Positions 32,311 through 43,450 of a stretch of 45,521 nt of DNA are shown here, piece after piece. The position numbers and the translations under genes were made by a program. The DNA lies in NCBI GenBank assembly GCA_003427395.1, contig BFEA01000353.1, positions 1,146,912 through 1,192,432 of the forward strand, written 5' to 3'. The DNA comes from Chara braunii (taxonomy: Eukaryota > Streptophyta > Charophyceae > Charales > Characeae). How positions within the stretch are numbered: position 1 is the first letter of the stretch; the number at the start of each line of letters is the position of its first letter. The notes under the pieces are model-generated. The model saw only the letters and a program-made list of their open reading frames with translations, was not told the origin of the DNA and ran no database searches.

Positions 32311-33673
32311 ACTGTACATTGACAAACCAAACTTCACTGTGTAGACCTGCCAGCAGTGATTGCCCGTATTACCGGGGATTGACTGCAGTGCACAGGTAAT
32401 GAAAAAGACGAAGCCTGGTAACAATATGCTTTTGGACGGCCCACCTTCTGTCATTGGACCACGTTCAAACAATGTAGGTACATAAGCCCTTTTAAAGACT
32501 TCGATAACCTTTCTCCAAGCCTCTTGCAAGACCTTGTCCAATACCTTTTTCCACACCCTATTCCAAGCCTCTTCTAAGTTTTTCCTGAGCCTTGTTGATG
32601 CATTTTCTAAGCCTCTTAGAAACCTGGTACAAGCATTTTCACCTAAAGTCGCATTATGTGAGTCTCCCGAGACAGACTTTTGGCGAATTCCTTTCTCTTC
32701 ATAAGAAGTAGGACGTGTTGAAACCTACAATAACCCACAACTGTCTTTTTTGTTGATAACGGAGTGCCCTCACCCCCTCCTTTGCAACTTTCGCACCCGT
32801 TTGAAACTTCACCTCCCACCCACACAAATAGACAAATTTCTCACCCCCCACCCCCCAAACCAAACCCCTTTGCCAATGACGACTCGATACTGGTCTCTGC
32901 CCCTCGTGCACTCATTCAAGCACCCTTCTTTGCAGACATGTTCTCTTTCCCCCTGCCAAACCTCCTCGCGAATGACAATGGAATAACACCAAGTTTGTAC
33001 GCGTATTGCCGACAATACCATTGCCACTATCATCTCGTCGTAATTTGATCGATAATACTAAAATGGAATGTAAAGTATAAAAAGAATGGTCAATGCATTA
33101 GATGGCTCTCTCCCCCCCTTCAACCCATTTGAAACTTCGTTCTACACACTCACGTTATTTTTCCCTTCACCGGACCTCTTTTTTAATTACAGTGCAGACT
33201 TTTCATCAAGAGCACCAAGAGTTTAAAGGTCGCCAGTTGTGGAGCACCAATATGTCATCTTCATGTGGACATCACCAATTTTCATCATCATTAGCATCAA
33301 TATAGCTGCCACATTCATTTTTGCGACACATATTCACGTTCATCTTCTGCAACACATATTCATTAATTTATTAATCAATGCCACGTCATCACCATTATTG
33401 ACTTCGTCAATATAAACCCCAATATTAATTATTTTTATTTATTTTCTTCAGCACAGGACGCCATTTTCCATAGAGGAAACTTGTGTCTACTCTAAATCCA
33501 ATTTATCATTACGACATTAAATTTCACGCTCTTTTTCGAAATACAATTTCCCAAATAGTTCCTTCACTAAATTTTATGTAGAGTCATTCTGACGTCATCA
33601 CCATCATCTGTCAATAAATCTATATTTAACATTCTTTATCGCTATCATCTAACTAGTTGATTTCTCCTCACAG
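32311..33673. other. No gene recognised
   Basis: CAAGCCTCTT recurs several times between 32515 and 32620 in a degenerate, roughly 40-60-bp repeat. The rest has unrelated short frames and CAT-rich stretches. Confidence 0.4.
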
Positions 33674-33699
33674 GCTTTAGAGTCAGATCGGGCAAGAAG
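33674..33699 (+). other. Candidate 26-nt micro-exon (splice signals only)
   Basis: A pyrimidine-rich acceptor (TTGATTTCTCCTCACAG) precedes these 26 bases, which end AAG directly before GTAAGTGG, a strong donor. No neighbouring coding exon is identifiable, so it may be coincidental or belong to a non-coding transcript. Confidence 0.2.
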
Positions 33700-34765
33700 G
33701 TAAGTGGATTAAAGGTGGGGGGAGCTCTACTCTACAAAGGAAGCGCAAGGAGGGAGGTGCTAACCTTCAAGGGAGTACAGGCAGACAAGGGGGAGTGGTA
33801 TAGTTTAGGGCTGGGGAAAATCTCAGCGGTGACAGATTACGGTACAACTAGCTTGAGAGAATCAGTGGGGGGAACTGATTACTCAAGGGAGTTAAGGAAG
33901 AGGAGATGACTTTCTCTAGCTCGGGCTGAGGGAATTTAACTGGTTGAAAATCGATTCCGTTCAGCGGGGGAAGCACAGAGAGAGGAGGAGAGGAAGAGGG
34001 GGAAAGAGGCAGGGGAGGAGAGGGGAAGTTGAATCTACATCAAGTGTCATCATGATTAATATCATCATCAAAAGCATAAGCATCTACATTGTTAGTTTTT
34101 TTTAAAAATTTATTTGTCATCATTATCATCATCATCATCATCATCGACATTTTTTGTTATCATCTTCATTTTTGTTATCTACAACTTTTTTCCGTTTTTT
34201 AGGTAAGATTTTTCAGATCATCTATTTATCCAATCCGTTCTTTCATTGTATCATCTCAATACGATGACTATTTTCGCTAATTAGTACGGACCTAACTAAC
34301 TATCTTTAAGCTAATATCCAAATTAAAGTCTTAACATATTCTTTATCTTTCTTTTCCTTATCAACTGAAATTGCTGGTTTAAATTAACACATAAGGTATT
34401 TTGTATACCAAAAATTCCAGGCGTAAATTCAGAAAAATTTAATTCCATGTGGAATTTATTTCACAATCTATACAATTTTTTTTTTTTATTATTTAATTTT
34501 TTTAGTTGGAATTTTTGAGTTTTTCAAGGTGTACTCCTCGCTGCATTTACTCCCATAGACTGACTATTTTCAATCCTACTTCAATTCCACTTTAGAAATT
34601 TCATCTTCGAAAATTCTTCGAAAATTCAATTTCCTTCGCGTATGTTGTTCGCAGTGTTAGTTGGATTTCTGGTACGGAAATTCTCCTCTCTATAGTATTT
34701 ATATTAATTTGTTGATGGAAAGGAGGTAGGGACTAGGGGAGAGCTCCATTCCGCAGGGGTGACAC
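33700..34765. other. No gene recognised; CAT repeats and a zero-length-exon motif
   Basis: (CAT)n runs occur at about 34121-34145. At 34186-34207, ACTTTTTTCCGTTTTTTAG is followed directly by GTAAG, the layout of a recursive splice site. AT-rich sequence follows. No frame is recognisable. Confidence 0.4.
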
Positions 34766-36198
34766 AAGGTGGGAAGTGAAGCCCTGTAGGGGGTGGGAGC
34801 AGAGTTAGTGGGTTACCTTAGTCTGGGGTTGGTGGGAGGGTTACTCACACCAGCGGGGGTAGATCAGGGTAAAGGGTGGGAGGAGGCATACTTTGGGAGG
34901 GAGTTGTATGCCTTTCTGGGATTAGAACAGGGAAGGGGGGACTGTCATAAGTTGGGGCTGTGATGGGTGGCCTGTTGTCTGGGATATCCATTTCGGTGGA
35001 GGCAACGATGAGACTGGGAGGAAAGGGGGGGAGGGGGGAGACTGGCATCATCTTCTGGTGATCTGAAATTCTTGGCGTCTGTTGGCATTCTCTCTTAGCT
35101 AAGGATAAAAGCTTGTCAGAAATGATCGATTCTGGACCGATATCGGCAGAGGTGTCTTGTTCTGTGCTCCTGGTTAGCCGATGCCAGAACGACGCTGGCT
35201 GGTGCTGAGGCAATGCCCTGTAACTTGCATTGGCGGGAGCGCGAGGCCTTGTAGAGAAATCTGGGGATTGCTGAGGGGGAGGAAAGCAATTCAGTGGCTA
35301 ACTGGGGGGGGTGCCTAGACAACCCAATGGCTGTCTCTTATACACATCTAGATGTGTATAAGAGACAGTTGCTGAGGGAGGAAAGCAATTCAGTGGCTAA
35401 CTGGGGGGGCTGCCTAGACAACCCAATGGGGCTAGGGATAGTCTAGGTGGCGAGAATAGGTCATCTATGGTGGATAATGGTTAGGAGGGTATTGTCTCTG
35501 AGAAGTTTTGTCTTGGTATAGGGAGGGCTAGGAGGCGTGCTAGGTTAAGGAGGCCAGAAGTGCTGACATAGCATACTCTTCTATATTTTTCATAAATTTC
35601 ATACTCATCATCAGATTAATCATCAATATCGACATCATCATCATCATCAATAGTATCATACTTTTCTGGTTTGTTGGACTCTGGTAGTAGCTTGCCTTTG
35701 TCCTTATCTGGGGCATTGGCGCTCAAAGATGGTAGAAATCGGACTGATGTCAACAGAGGTGCTCTGTTCTGTGCCCTTGGTTTGCCGATGCCAGAACGAC
35801 GCTGGCCGGAGTTGGGGTGTTGCCCTGTAACCTGCAAATAGCAGGAGTGTGAGGCCTTTTAGAGAGATTTGGGTGTTGTCGAGGGAGGAAGGCAATTCAG
35901 TGGCGAATTGGGGGGGGCTGCGAGGCGGCGAGAAGAGTGCAGCAATGGGTGATGTTAGTAAGGATGATATTGCTTCTGGGTGACTTTGTTCTAGTGTAAG
36001 GAAGGCTAGGTGTTGCTCTAGGTTTTGCAGGCCAGAATAAGGGGTATTGCATAATTCGTACTCATCATCAACAGTAGAGTCAGTATCATTTTCATTAATC
36101 AGAATCATTTTGTCTGGTACGGTGTCTCCGGGCAGACTAAGAGGACCCCGGCCTCAATATTATCATTTGAAATATCAGCCTTGGGCACTGGGCCCTTT

Positions 36199-36230
<32 letters not shown>
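34766..36230. repeat. A-tailed long repeat, copy 1
   Basis: It starts GGTGGGAAGTGA and ends TTGGGCACTGGGCCCTTTG plus A28 (36203-36230). Inside, a sub-unit occurs twice (about 35100-35430 and 35740-35960), with landmarks GATGCCAGAACGACGCTGGC, TGCCCTGTAAC and CAATTCAGTGGC. On the minus strand these read as partly open frames (ASFWHR.T..TEQ.TS.DI) with acidic runs from CAT repeats. The duplication around the adapter at 35331-35368 is an artefact. Probably a retroelement copy; the family is unknown. Confidence 0.6.
35268..35429. other. Nextera mate-pair junction adapter with duplicated flanks
   Basis: 35331-35368 is the 19-base Tn5 mosaic end CTGTCTCTTATACACATCT joined to its own reverse complement, the standard circularisation junction of Nextera mate-pair libraries. 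The 61-63 bp on the left (35268-35330) are repeated on the right (35369-35429), differing in G-run lengths and one base. This is library sequence, not genome. Confidence 0.98.
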
Positions 36231-36232
<2 letters not shown>

Positions 36233-37176
36233 TGGGAAGTGATGCTCTATTAGGAGTGGAAGTAGATGGGGGATTTCGCTCCAACGGTGGCAGATTAGGG
36301 CAACAACTTGTTTGGGTCATACTTTGGGGGGAATGGTAGAACCTAATGGTGAGTACGGCTGTAAGTGGGACCGTCCCAAGTTGGGGCTGAAAAAAAACTA
36401 CTCATCAGGGAGGTTCATTTCAGCGGAGGCAACAAGGGGCGAGAATGAACAGTGGGGGGAAGAGGAATAGTATCCATATCTGCTGACGTCAATCATTATC
36501 ATCACCACCCTCATCAGATAAGTCATTTGTTGGGGACTCAACTAAATCAAATCCTTTATTTTTAGGTATTATTATCAATTTTGTTGCTTGTCTGATTGAG
36601 TTGTGAATGTGCACTTGCCTAGGTCGAGTTGATGCTAGAACGACGCTGATCGGTGCTGGGGCATCGCCTTGTAACCTAAACTACTAGGAGCTTGAGGTCT
36701 TATAGAGAGATCTGGGGATTGTTGAGGGAGGAAGGCAGTCCACTAATTTGACCGATGGTAACAATCCTGCCAACGATGGTCGGAGTTGGGGCGCGTAGAG
36801 CTGCCCTGTAACTTAGCTAAGTAGAGGATGTGAGACTGGTTAGAGGTGGGATTGATACACAACACAACATCAAATGACAATTCCTGGATTTGGTAGGAAT
36901 ATCTGGAATTAGGATAGGGTTCCATGTTGTAGTTCTGAGTAGAGAATATTCTGATTAGCCTTTCTGATCACTCTTCCTTATTGACTAGTACTTAGAGTGT
37001 GAATAGTCAGATCATGATTCTGATTAGAAAAAAATCATCAGTTTCAGCATCATCATCATCATCTTCATCATTATATGTTGGCTACTCCGGGTAGACTGTG
37101 AAGACCCTGACCTCAATGTTCTCAAGTATTAATACAAGCCTTGGGCACTGGACCCCTTGAAAAAAAAAAAAAAAAA
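36231..37176. repeat. A-tailed long repeat, copy 2
   Basis: It begins GGTGGGAAGTGATGCTCTAT directly after the A run of copy 1 and ends TTGGGCACTGGACCCCTTG plus A17 (37160-37176). It keeps the landmarks CATACTTTGG, AGTTGGGGCTG, GGCAACAAGG, AGAACGACGCTGATCGGTGC and GACCCTGACCTCAATGTTCT. Head-to-tail position on one strand suggests tandem amplification or insertion at the A tail of copy 1. Confidence 0.6.
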
Positions 37177-38003
37177 GAATAACACTGAGATAATGTGCGC
37201 GACATGAATGCTCCATGGTACCCTTGCCACTTCATCCCTCCGCCATTTGACCAACAGTATTGAAATGGAACACATTGAGTATAAAAAGAACACGGAGTGC
37301 AATGTGGCGATAATGAGAAACAACTTCAAGCTTGAAGTCGTCGAAGAAAAACATTTTTGGTGGGTGATTTTGTGCATACATTATGAGAAACCGAATATTA
37401 AAGAAAAGAAATTACCACTATGAAAATATAGCGAAGCTTAAACAAACAAGTATACAACACATGAAATCAACAATAAATGTGAAATAATATTTGATATGCA
37501 CTATGCATTATAACCACGTGATTTTAATAATTTTAAGAAATAACGACGAAGAATGAAGAGAAAAATATTGTATACATATAAACAGGTTTATAAGTCGACA
37601 TATTTTGAAAGGGATTTGTGTTGTGGTTGTTCACATATGCATATAAAGATTTAAGTTGAAGGCAACTAATTTTAATATATGTTATACCATGACGAACATA
37701 CAAACATATATATGTATGGACACGCATAGTAAAAAAACATGAGTTGAAGGTTTAAAGTTTACACCTTGGTCCTAAGATTAAGCGTTTGAGGTGTAGAATG
37801 TACTGATGCTTGAGTAAAGCAAAACGAGTTGATCATATTGAAACATATAAACATGTAAAGACATATCATATGTAAGTGTTTGTATATTTATACCTTCGCA
37901 TAGCCAGATGTGCAATTTTGAAAGGTTATAATAAAAAGGGACAGGGTTCATAATTTAGGGATGGTTCAATACAATGTCGGGAAGAAAAGTTCAACACAAT
38001 ACA
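37177..38003. other. No gene recognised
   Basis: AT-rich. The plus frame 37208-37423 (71 codons) and the minus frame 37727-37533 have no recognisable motif. Confidence 0.45.
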
Positions 38004-38773
38004 GTTATTGGCAGGGTCACCAGCCCGTACGTACGGAGGTCCCCGGGCAAACCTCCGTACGTACGGGCGTTCGGGATCTCGTACAGGGTCCGAACCCGAC
38101 GGCGTTCAGCCCCCGCCAAAAAATATTTCGGGGCCTAAAAATAAATAATTTTTTCTGAATTGTTTTTTGTAAGTTCCCTATGACGTGAGGTACATTCCTG
38201 TAAATTTTCAAGTCATTTGGCTAAGCCAAATAAGAATTAAAAATTGCCAAAGATGGCGGTGTCAAAACGTGCTCGCCCAGGTATTTTGTCACTTTTTACT
38301 TTTTGTTTTCACTTTAGTTTGGGGTCTAAACAATTTTATTATTTTTTGAAACTTTTTTAGTGGGTTTTGTATTATGTGAAGTAAACATCTGTAAATTTTC
38401 AGTGCATTTAGCTTTGCGAAAAAAAAAATGAAAAATCGCCAAAGATGGCGGTGTCGAAAACATGCTCGCGCACTCACTAAATTTAATTCTCTTTTTATTT
38501 TTATTTATTTTTATTATTAGTATTTATTTTCCGTATTTTATTTTTATTTCAAATTTGGTAAGGAATTCGGATGTAATGCTCAGGCAAATCGTGTTTAGTT
38601 TATTTTTCTCCATAACATATCTTTTTTTCAGATTTTTTTGATAACCTTTTTTTTTTTTTTTTTTTTTTTTTTTTGGGGTCCGCATTCGGCCCGAACGGCC
38701 AAACGCATCCCCAAGGGTTCCCATACGTTCGGACGTTCGGCCCGTCCCAAACGCCGGTTACCCTGGTTATTGG
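38004..38773. mobile_element. Non-autonomous hAT element (copy 1) with 8-bp target duplication
   Basis: The body is 38012-38765 (754 bp). Ends are CAGGGTCACC and, inverted at the right, CAGGGTAACC. Exact 8-bp duplications GTTATTGG lie at 38004-38011 and 38766-38773, the hAT hallmark. CGTTCGG words cluster near both ends, as subterminal transposase-binding repeats do in this superfamily. A 17-bp perfect hairpin (38024-38040 with 38051-38067) lies at the left end. The interior has CCAAAGATGGCGGTGTC twice and the shared core module. No transposase. Confidence 0.93.
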
Positions 38774-39264
38774 CAATATAATAACTTTTTCATCAAAGTA
38801 ACATTTTATACTTTTTGGGCAATATTGAAACCTGCGTAGGATCATGTGTTCGGAGGCCAACACGATCGTTTTCGCCCGAATCAGCCCTCAAAACTTTTTG
38901 AACGAGAGGAAAAAAAAATCTCTTAAAAATCTAAAACAATATATCGTCATGTAAGAAAAAATATATGTCATGTAAAACAACAATACAAACAACTTTTGCC
39001 TTGGAGTCATGTTCAAATTCTTAGCCAAACATGAGGTAAAAACCAAAAACCAAAAAAAAATATAAATATTTTTTTGTTTTACAATGTATATATATATATA
39101 TATATATAAATATATATATAAGTATATGTTTGCTTGACCACGTTCGCGAGCCGTTCGCGCGAAGGTGGAGAGGTGGGAACACGTTCCCTATGATAAACAG
39201 ATTGAAACCTTTTTATTTTGCTAAAAAAATATGACGCGCCAATTCATAAGGATTCAAACTTTCG
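38774..39264. other. AT-rich spacer with (TA)n
   Basis: A TA microsatellite spans about 39086-39125. TTTGCCTTGGAGTCATGTTC near 38994 resembles part of the core module of the DNA elements. Nothing coding. Confidence 0.6.
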
Positions 39265-39978
39265 TTAAACCACTTGTACCTCCGCCAGTGTTAAGAAATT
39301 ACGATGTCTTGGCGAGTACCCGAACTTTTCGGGGTGGGACAGTGTCGGCAATGTCCCATAAATCTGAATTTTATAGTAACGGAAAAAAGGGAAAAAAAAA
39401 TGCTTTCTCTACTGCAATGATGTCGGGCTGGGTAGTCCAGGAGGCTGTGCTCACAATCTTCCTCCTCATAATGCACCTTACATGTAAGGTGGTCACATTA
39501 TGAATGCTACTGTTTTTTGTTTTTTTTTTGTCGTGTGTTTCTTATGAGTCCCCTGTCCGTGATCTGCTCAAGCTGTGTTTTGTCAGAGGATTGTAAGGCT
39601 CATCAGACTGACACTTAGGGGAATGTATCCAACCATTTTCACGGTCGGATCCATGTGCCCGTTTTTTCCCCCTTTTATTCTCTTTTTGGAATCTGACAAC
39701 TTGGCCACGGGGCTGAGATACCCTCATTGAGGGCACACTCACACTACCACTTCCAATAATGTATACAACTGCAATCACGACCAAAGCTTTCTTTCCTTTT
39801 TTTTTTAATTCTTTCCTGAGGTTCACGACCGCAACTTTTCTTCTTTTTTTTTGTTTTTTTTTGTTCTTTCCGTGAGAGTACATGAAAGAAAACGGAGTGG
39901 TACCCAGGCTCAGCAAAACTCGGAGCGCAGTGAAATTCAGGGTCGGCAAAAACAGGCTCGGAGGTACTGGTGGTTTAA
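39265..39978. mobile_element. TTAA-flanked MITE-like element F
   Basis: TTAA at 39265-39268 and 39975-39978 flank 706 bp. Left end ACCACTTGTACCTCCG; right end, inverted, ACCACCAGTACCTCCG (14 of 16). Overlapping short frames occur inside (for example minus 40030-39542), but none has a transposase motif. It is the longest member with a clear solitary TTAA pair. Confidence 0.8.
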
Positions 39979-40267
39979 CATCGAATCCTTTGGATGAATC
40001 CATAGGTATTTGAAGTCTATATGCACTCAAGTCCCAAGAAGGTGAGAACTTTTTGGGCGAAATAAGAGGGGTTAGATGTGATAGGTGTGATGCTCTTGTG
40101 AAGGCAATTAATTAAGAAATCAATTACATATTGCAAAAGTACATACAAGTATACCAAATAAGAATGTTTCAATCTCGTTTAAAAAATATAAAATGTTTAT
40201 TTTATTATGGTTTAACCTCAAGCTACCAGAGTGGATCGGGACCACTTGTCGGTTGGGCGAAAAAATA

Positions 40268-41123
40268 ATAATAATCTAGGCTACCAGTCGGGTCACCCGG
40301 GTCCCGGGTGGCCAGCCCATGCAAGGACCAGAGAAGGTCCCAACAAAAAAAAAAAAAAAAAAAATCCAAAAAAAATGAAACAAAACTATGTTATGCAGAA
40401 AAATAAACTGAACAACTTTTGCCTCAGGATCTCATCGAAATTATTTATCAGATTTAAAATCATGCCAATATGACGCTGCGGGACCAGTTGTTCAGTTTAT
40501 TTTTCGGACTAACAAAGGTCCCCAAAAAAAAAAAAAAAAAAAAAAAAAAACCCTAGGTTACCAATGGTCCGGAGACCGGAAGTCTCCCCCCCCCGTCGTT
40601 CGGATTTCCGGACGACGCCTTTTTGGCACAAAAAAAATAAAAAAATAAAAATAAAAAAATTATGACAGTGTTGTGTATGACCTAAAAAACCCCCTGAGCA
40701 TTTGCTGATAGGGTGGTATTCGGGGGGGGGGAGGGGGCGTAGAAGGGGTTTTGGTGGGGATAGGAGGGGTATAGATGGGCAATGAATCTTTAAAGATTTT
40801 TATTATTTATTCTACTGGCCCAAATAATCCAAAAATTTGGTGGCATACACCTAATGCAAGGTGGAAGCCACATGATGTTTTTAGTTTTTATTTATTTTAT
40901 TTTTTTTTCTTTGCGCCAGGTCGGATATGCCTTGTCCGGTAACCTAGAAAAAACTCAAAAAAATCCAAAAACAAACTATGTTATGAAGCAAATAAACTAA
41001 ACAACCTTGGCGTCAAGGTTACATCGAAATTCTTAAATATTATATTTAATTTTATTTTGTTTTATTTTTTCTGGCCCGATCGGGCGAGTGACCCCGGGCC
41101 ACTCTGGTAGCCTAGATAATAAT
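40268..41123. mobile_element. CTAGG-family element Y with 8-bp target duplication
   Basis: The body is 40276-41115 (840 bp). Ends are CTAGGCTACCAGTCGGG and, inverted, CTAGGCTACCAGAGTGG. ATAATAAT duplications lie at 40268-40275 and 41116-41123. The target is itself a short AAT repeat, so part of the match could be chance. The interior has two inverted copies of the core module and an inserted element (40553-40947). Confidence 0.8.
40545..40955. mobile_element. CTAGG-family element G nested in Y
   Basis: The body is 40553-40947. The ends are CTAGGTTACC and a perfect inverse GGTAACCTAG. Flanking octamers are AAAAAACC (40545-40552) and AAAAAACT (40948-40955), 7 of 8 matching in an A-rich target, so the duplication is suggestive only. 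No frame of note; a G-rich stretch lies at 40720-40760. Confidence 0.65.
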
Positions 41124-41333
41124 ACTATTATAATCAGGGTCCCCGGACCAACCTCCATACGTACGGGCGTTCGGGGTCCCGTTCGGGGCCTAAACATAAG
41201 TTTTGTTTTGTGATTTTTTTTTTTGAGTTCTCTATGATGTGAGGTACATGCCTATAAATTTTCAAGTCATTTTGCTTAGCCAAACAAAAATTAAAAATGG
41301 CCAAAGATGTTGTTGTCAAAACGTGCTCGCCCA

Positions 41334-41798
41334 TATCCAACTTAGCTAGTAATCTCTTCTCCATAGCCAGGAAGGCGATGATCTGGACGTTATGGTTAAG
41401 AAGGTGCATCTTTGATCAAGAGGGGGCCAGAATGGGGGAAGGAGAAGTGGCAGACAGTAAAACAATTCTTCGACACAGAAATAAGAGTGCATTGGAAAAG
41501 AGTGCAGGAAAAAATCGAAATCCTCACGCAAAAAATAGATATAATTAAGGAAGTCCAAAAATTCTGCGCAGAATGGTTGGGGGGAGGTAAGGAGGGTAGG
41601 ATGCCCCAGGTAGACTGGCCTGGGGAAAAGAGGGATGAGGAGGGACAAGGGGACATTACAAAGGACTACAAACTAAGATTCCATGATTGGCTCCAGTTCG
41701 ACCCCAACATCCCTATGAAGAGCCCTGAGCAGTACCCAGACATGTTCCCTCCGCCAGCCACACCAATTGTAGAAAGACAATGGTTTGGGCATCTGTAA
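41334..41798 (+). pseudogene. LINE ORF2 C-terminal end
   Basis: It starts at the insertion boundary with ASNLFSIARKAMIWTLWLRR then CIFDQEGARMGE, shifts frame, then reads open to a stop at 41798: IRVHWKRVQEKIE, YKLRFHDWLQFDPNIP, PIVERQWFGHL. This matches the end of the 17.1-17.5 kb copy, so the block opens with a strongly 5'-truncated ORF2 end. A short duplication follows (TCTGTAAGGNGGTGGTATGC at about 41793 and 41859). Confidence 0.8.
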
Positions 41799-41934
41799 GG
41801 AGGTGGTATGCTGGTAGAGGGTTAGATAAGCGCTGACGGCATGCTACTTTCGGGCATCTGTAAGGTGGTGGTATGCTGGTAGAGAGTAAGATAAGTGTCA
41901 GTCTACATTCATTCTGTAAACTTTGTTGTAATGG

Positions 41935-42486
41935 GATGCTGAAAGCAATGAGGCTCTGTTGTTTGTGATCGTAATGGAAGTCCTCGCCTCGATGATCAGA
42001 TCCCACCCCGGGATCAACAAAGTGCCCATCCCAGAAATCCCTGACCATCTTATTCCGGTGACGTCTCTGTCTGCAGGCGACCTCACAGTTCGGATCAAAA
42101 CGGATGAGGACGGCATACGCGCCCTTACGCAAGTCATACAAGTCTTCTCGTTAGCGGCAGACATGAAAGTCAACTGGGGACCCAAGACGGAAGGCTGGTG
42201 GCTCCACCCGGCAGGGGATTCGCCGCCGCCTGAGCCAGCCGTAGCATGGGCACGCAAGGAGAATGCCATCATAATACTGGGAGTGAGACTAACTGCACTT
42301 GGCCCCCCTCCTAATCATGGGGACATGCTTGTCAACATGGCAATAGACCGTTTGGCTAAATGGGAAGGTCTGCACACCTCGATAGTTGGAAGGGCCCTGG
42401 CAATAAATAATGCTGTCCTGGCGGCCATTTGGTATAAACTTGCCACGATGGCTCAGAGCTTCGCCAGTGTTTCCATCGGATGTTGA
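41935..42486 (+). pseudogene. LINE reverse transcriptase palm fragment
   Basis: A 175-codon frame is open to 42486. It contains VIVMEVLASMI, then LSAGDLTVRI, KVNWGPKTEGWW, IILGVRL, RLAKWEGLHTSIVGRALAIN and NAVLAAIWYKL, parallel to the 14.88-15.12 kb copy (VTMEALAVNL, LFTDDLPLMV, KINWGTKTEGRW). The catalytic block reads S-A-G-D where Y/F-A-D-D is expected, so the first aspartate of the pair is lost. It follows the ORF2 C-terminus in the block, the reverse of normal order. Confidence 0.8.
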
Positions 42487-42712
42487 GGTCGGCCTCCAGT
42501 TCAGAGAATATTCGGTGCGGGTCTTGCCAAAGCTGGAGGTAGACTTCCTTAAGGGTTGCTTTGACCGTGGGATCGTTCTCCTCCCGGTAGCTCCATATGA
42601 AGTTTCTCCAGGCAGCTTGGGTATGGGATCTGATTTTTTCTTCTATTACTTGTTGGGCTTGTATCAATCCGAACTGGTGATCTCTTCTTTCGAAAGTGCA
42701 TCTGGCTCTCCA
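42448..42712 (-). pseudogene. LINE ORF2 C-terminal fragment, inverted
   Basis: On the minus strand RARCTFERRDHQFGLIQAQQ then VIEEKIRSHTQAAWRNFIWS resembles LWLRRCIFDQEGAR and its continuation. LWQDPHRIFSELEADLNIRW follows. It overlaps the end of the plus-strand RT frame, which marks an inversion junction near 42450-42490. Confidence 0.6.
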
Positions 42713-42972
42713 AGCCAGCACTGATAGCGTGACAACCCCCGGTTCGGCCCAACTTCGTGCTGGTAGCGTGATAACCCCCGGTTCGCCCCCCCAGCTTGGG
42801 CCCAGACAGTCGGTCTCCCTTGGCCGTATCTCAGTCCTCATCCTCCCAGCCCCCTCCATCCTTGCCCAGTGGCCTCCTCCCGCCCCCCCCGCTCCCCCGC
42901 CCCCCCGCCCTCCGACACCCAGCTACCCACAACCACAACAGCTCGGAGAAAGTGAGAGAGAGGGCGGCCGGC

Positions 42973-43072
42973 GAGGGCGACAGATTGCAGCCATCAGACT
43001 CCACACAAGATACAGCAACAGAGAGGGCGACAGATTGCAGCCATCAGACTTCACACAAGATACAGCAACGGA
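42973..43072. repeat. Tandem duplication, period 50 bp
   Basis: GAGGGCGACAGATTGCAGCC then ATCAGACTNCACACAAGATACAGCAAC occurs twice with two base differences. It lies in a pyrimidine-rich, proline-coding stretch of the LINE block. Confidence 0.95.
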
Positions 43073-43289
43073 GAGGAGGAACGGAGGAATGGAGGGAACA
43101 CGAACACAGTCTGCGACTCTCCTGGGTCAACTGCAGAGCCTAAGACCAACCGCATGACAGCAGTAACAAGACAATGACACCAAGGAAGGACGGGGGGAGC
43201 TCCACAGGGGCAGCAGCCACGGCCCTCGCCCTCCCCAATGGGAAAATGAAGAGGAATCTGCCGGTGTCTGATGGTCGACATCTCTTCTG

Positions 43290-43384
43290 CCCAATGTGCT
43301 GCACAACACACCACTCAACTTCGGCCCAATGTGCTGCACAACACGCCACTCAACTTCGGCCCAATGTGCTGCACAACACGCCAC
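43290..43384. repeat. Tandem repeat, 2.7 units of 35 bp
   Basis: CCCAATGTGCTGCACAACAC then NCCACTCAACTTCGG starts at 43290, 43325 and 43360. Very low divergence indicates recent slippage. Confidence 0.95.
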
Positions 43385-43450
43385 CTGTTTTGCCTTCATA
43401 AAAGCAATCTGCATATCATACTTCTTGGCCCAGTGCAATAAGTCTGTAAA

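Noticed and set aside
32098-32556. 152-codon minus-strand frame as a gene
   Set aside because: It contains the LINE 3' stem-loop module in its middle, which is untranslated in other copies, and it shows no domain.
35331-35368. Perfect 38-bp palindrome as an attachment site or transposon end
   Set aside because: It is exactly the Nextera mate-pair junction adapter.
40223-40240. Independent TTAA-family end at GGTTTAACC near 40209
   Set aside because: The bases around it do not match the ACCACC ends; only the TTTAA core is shared.
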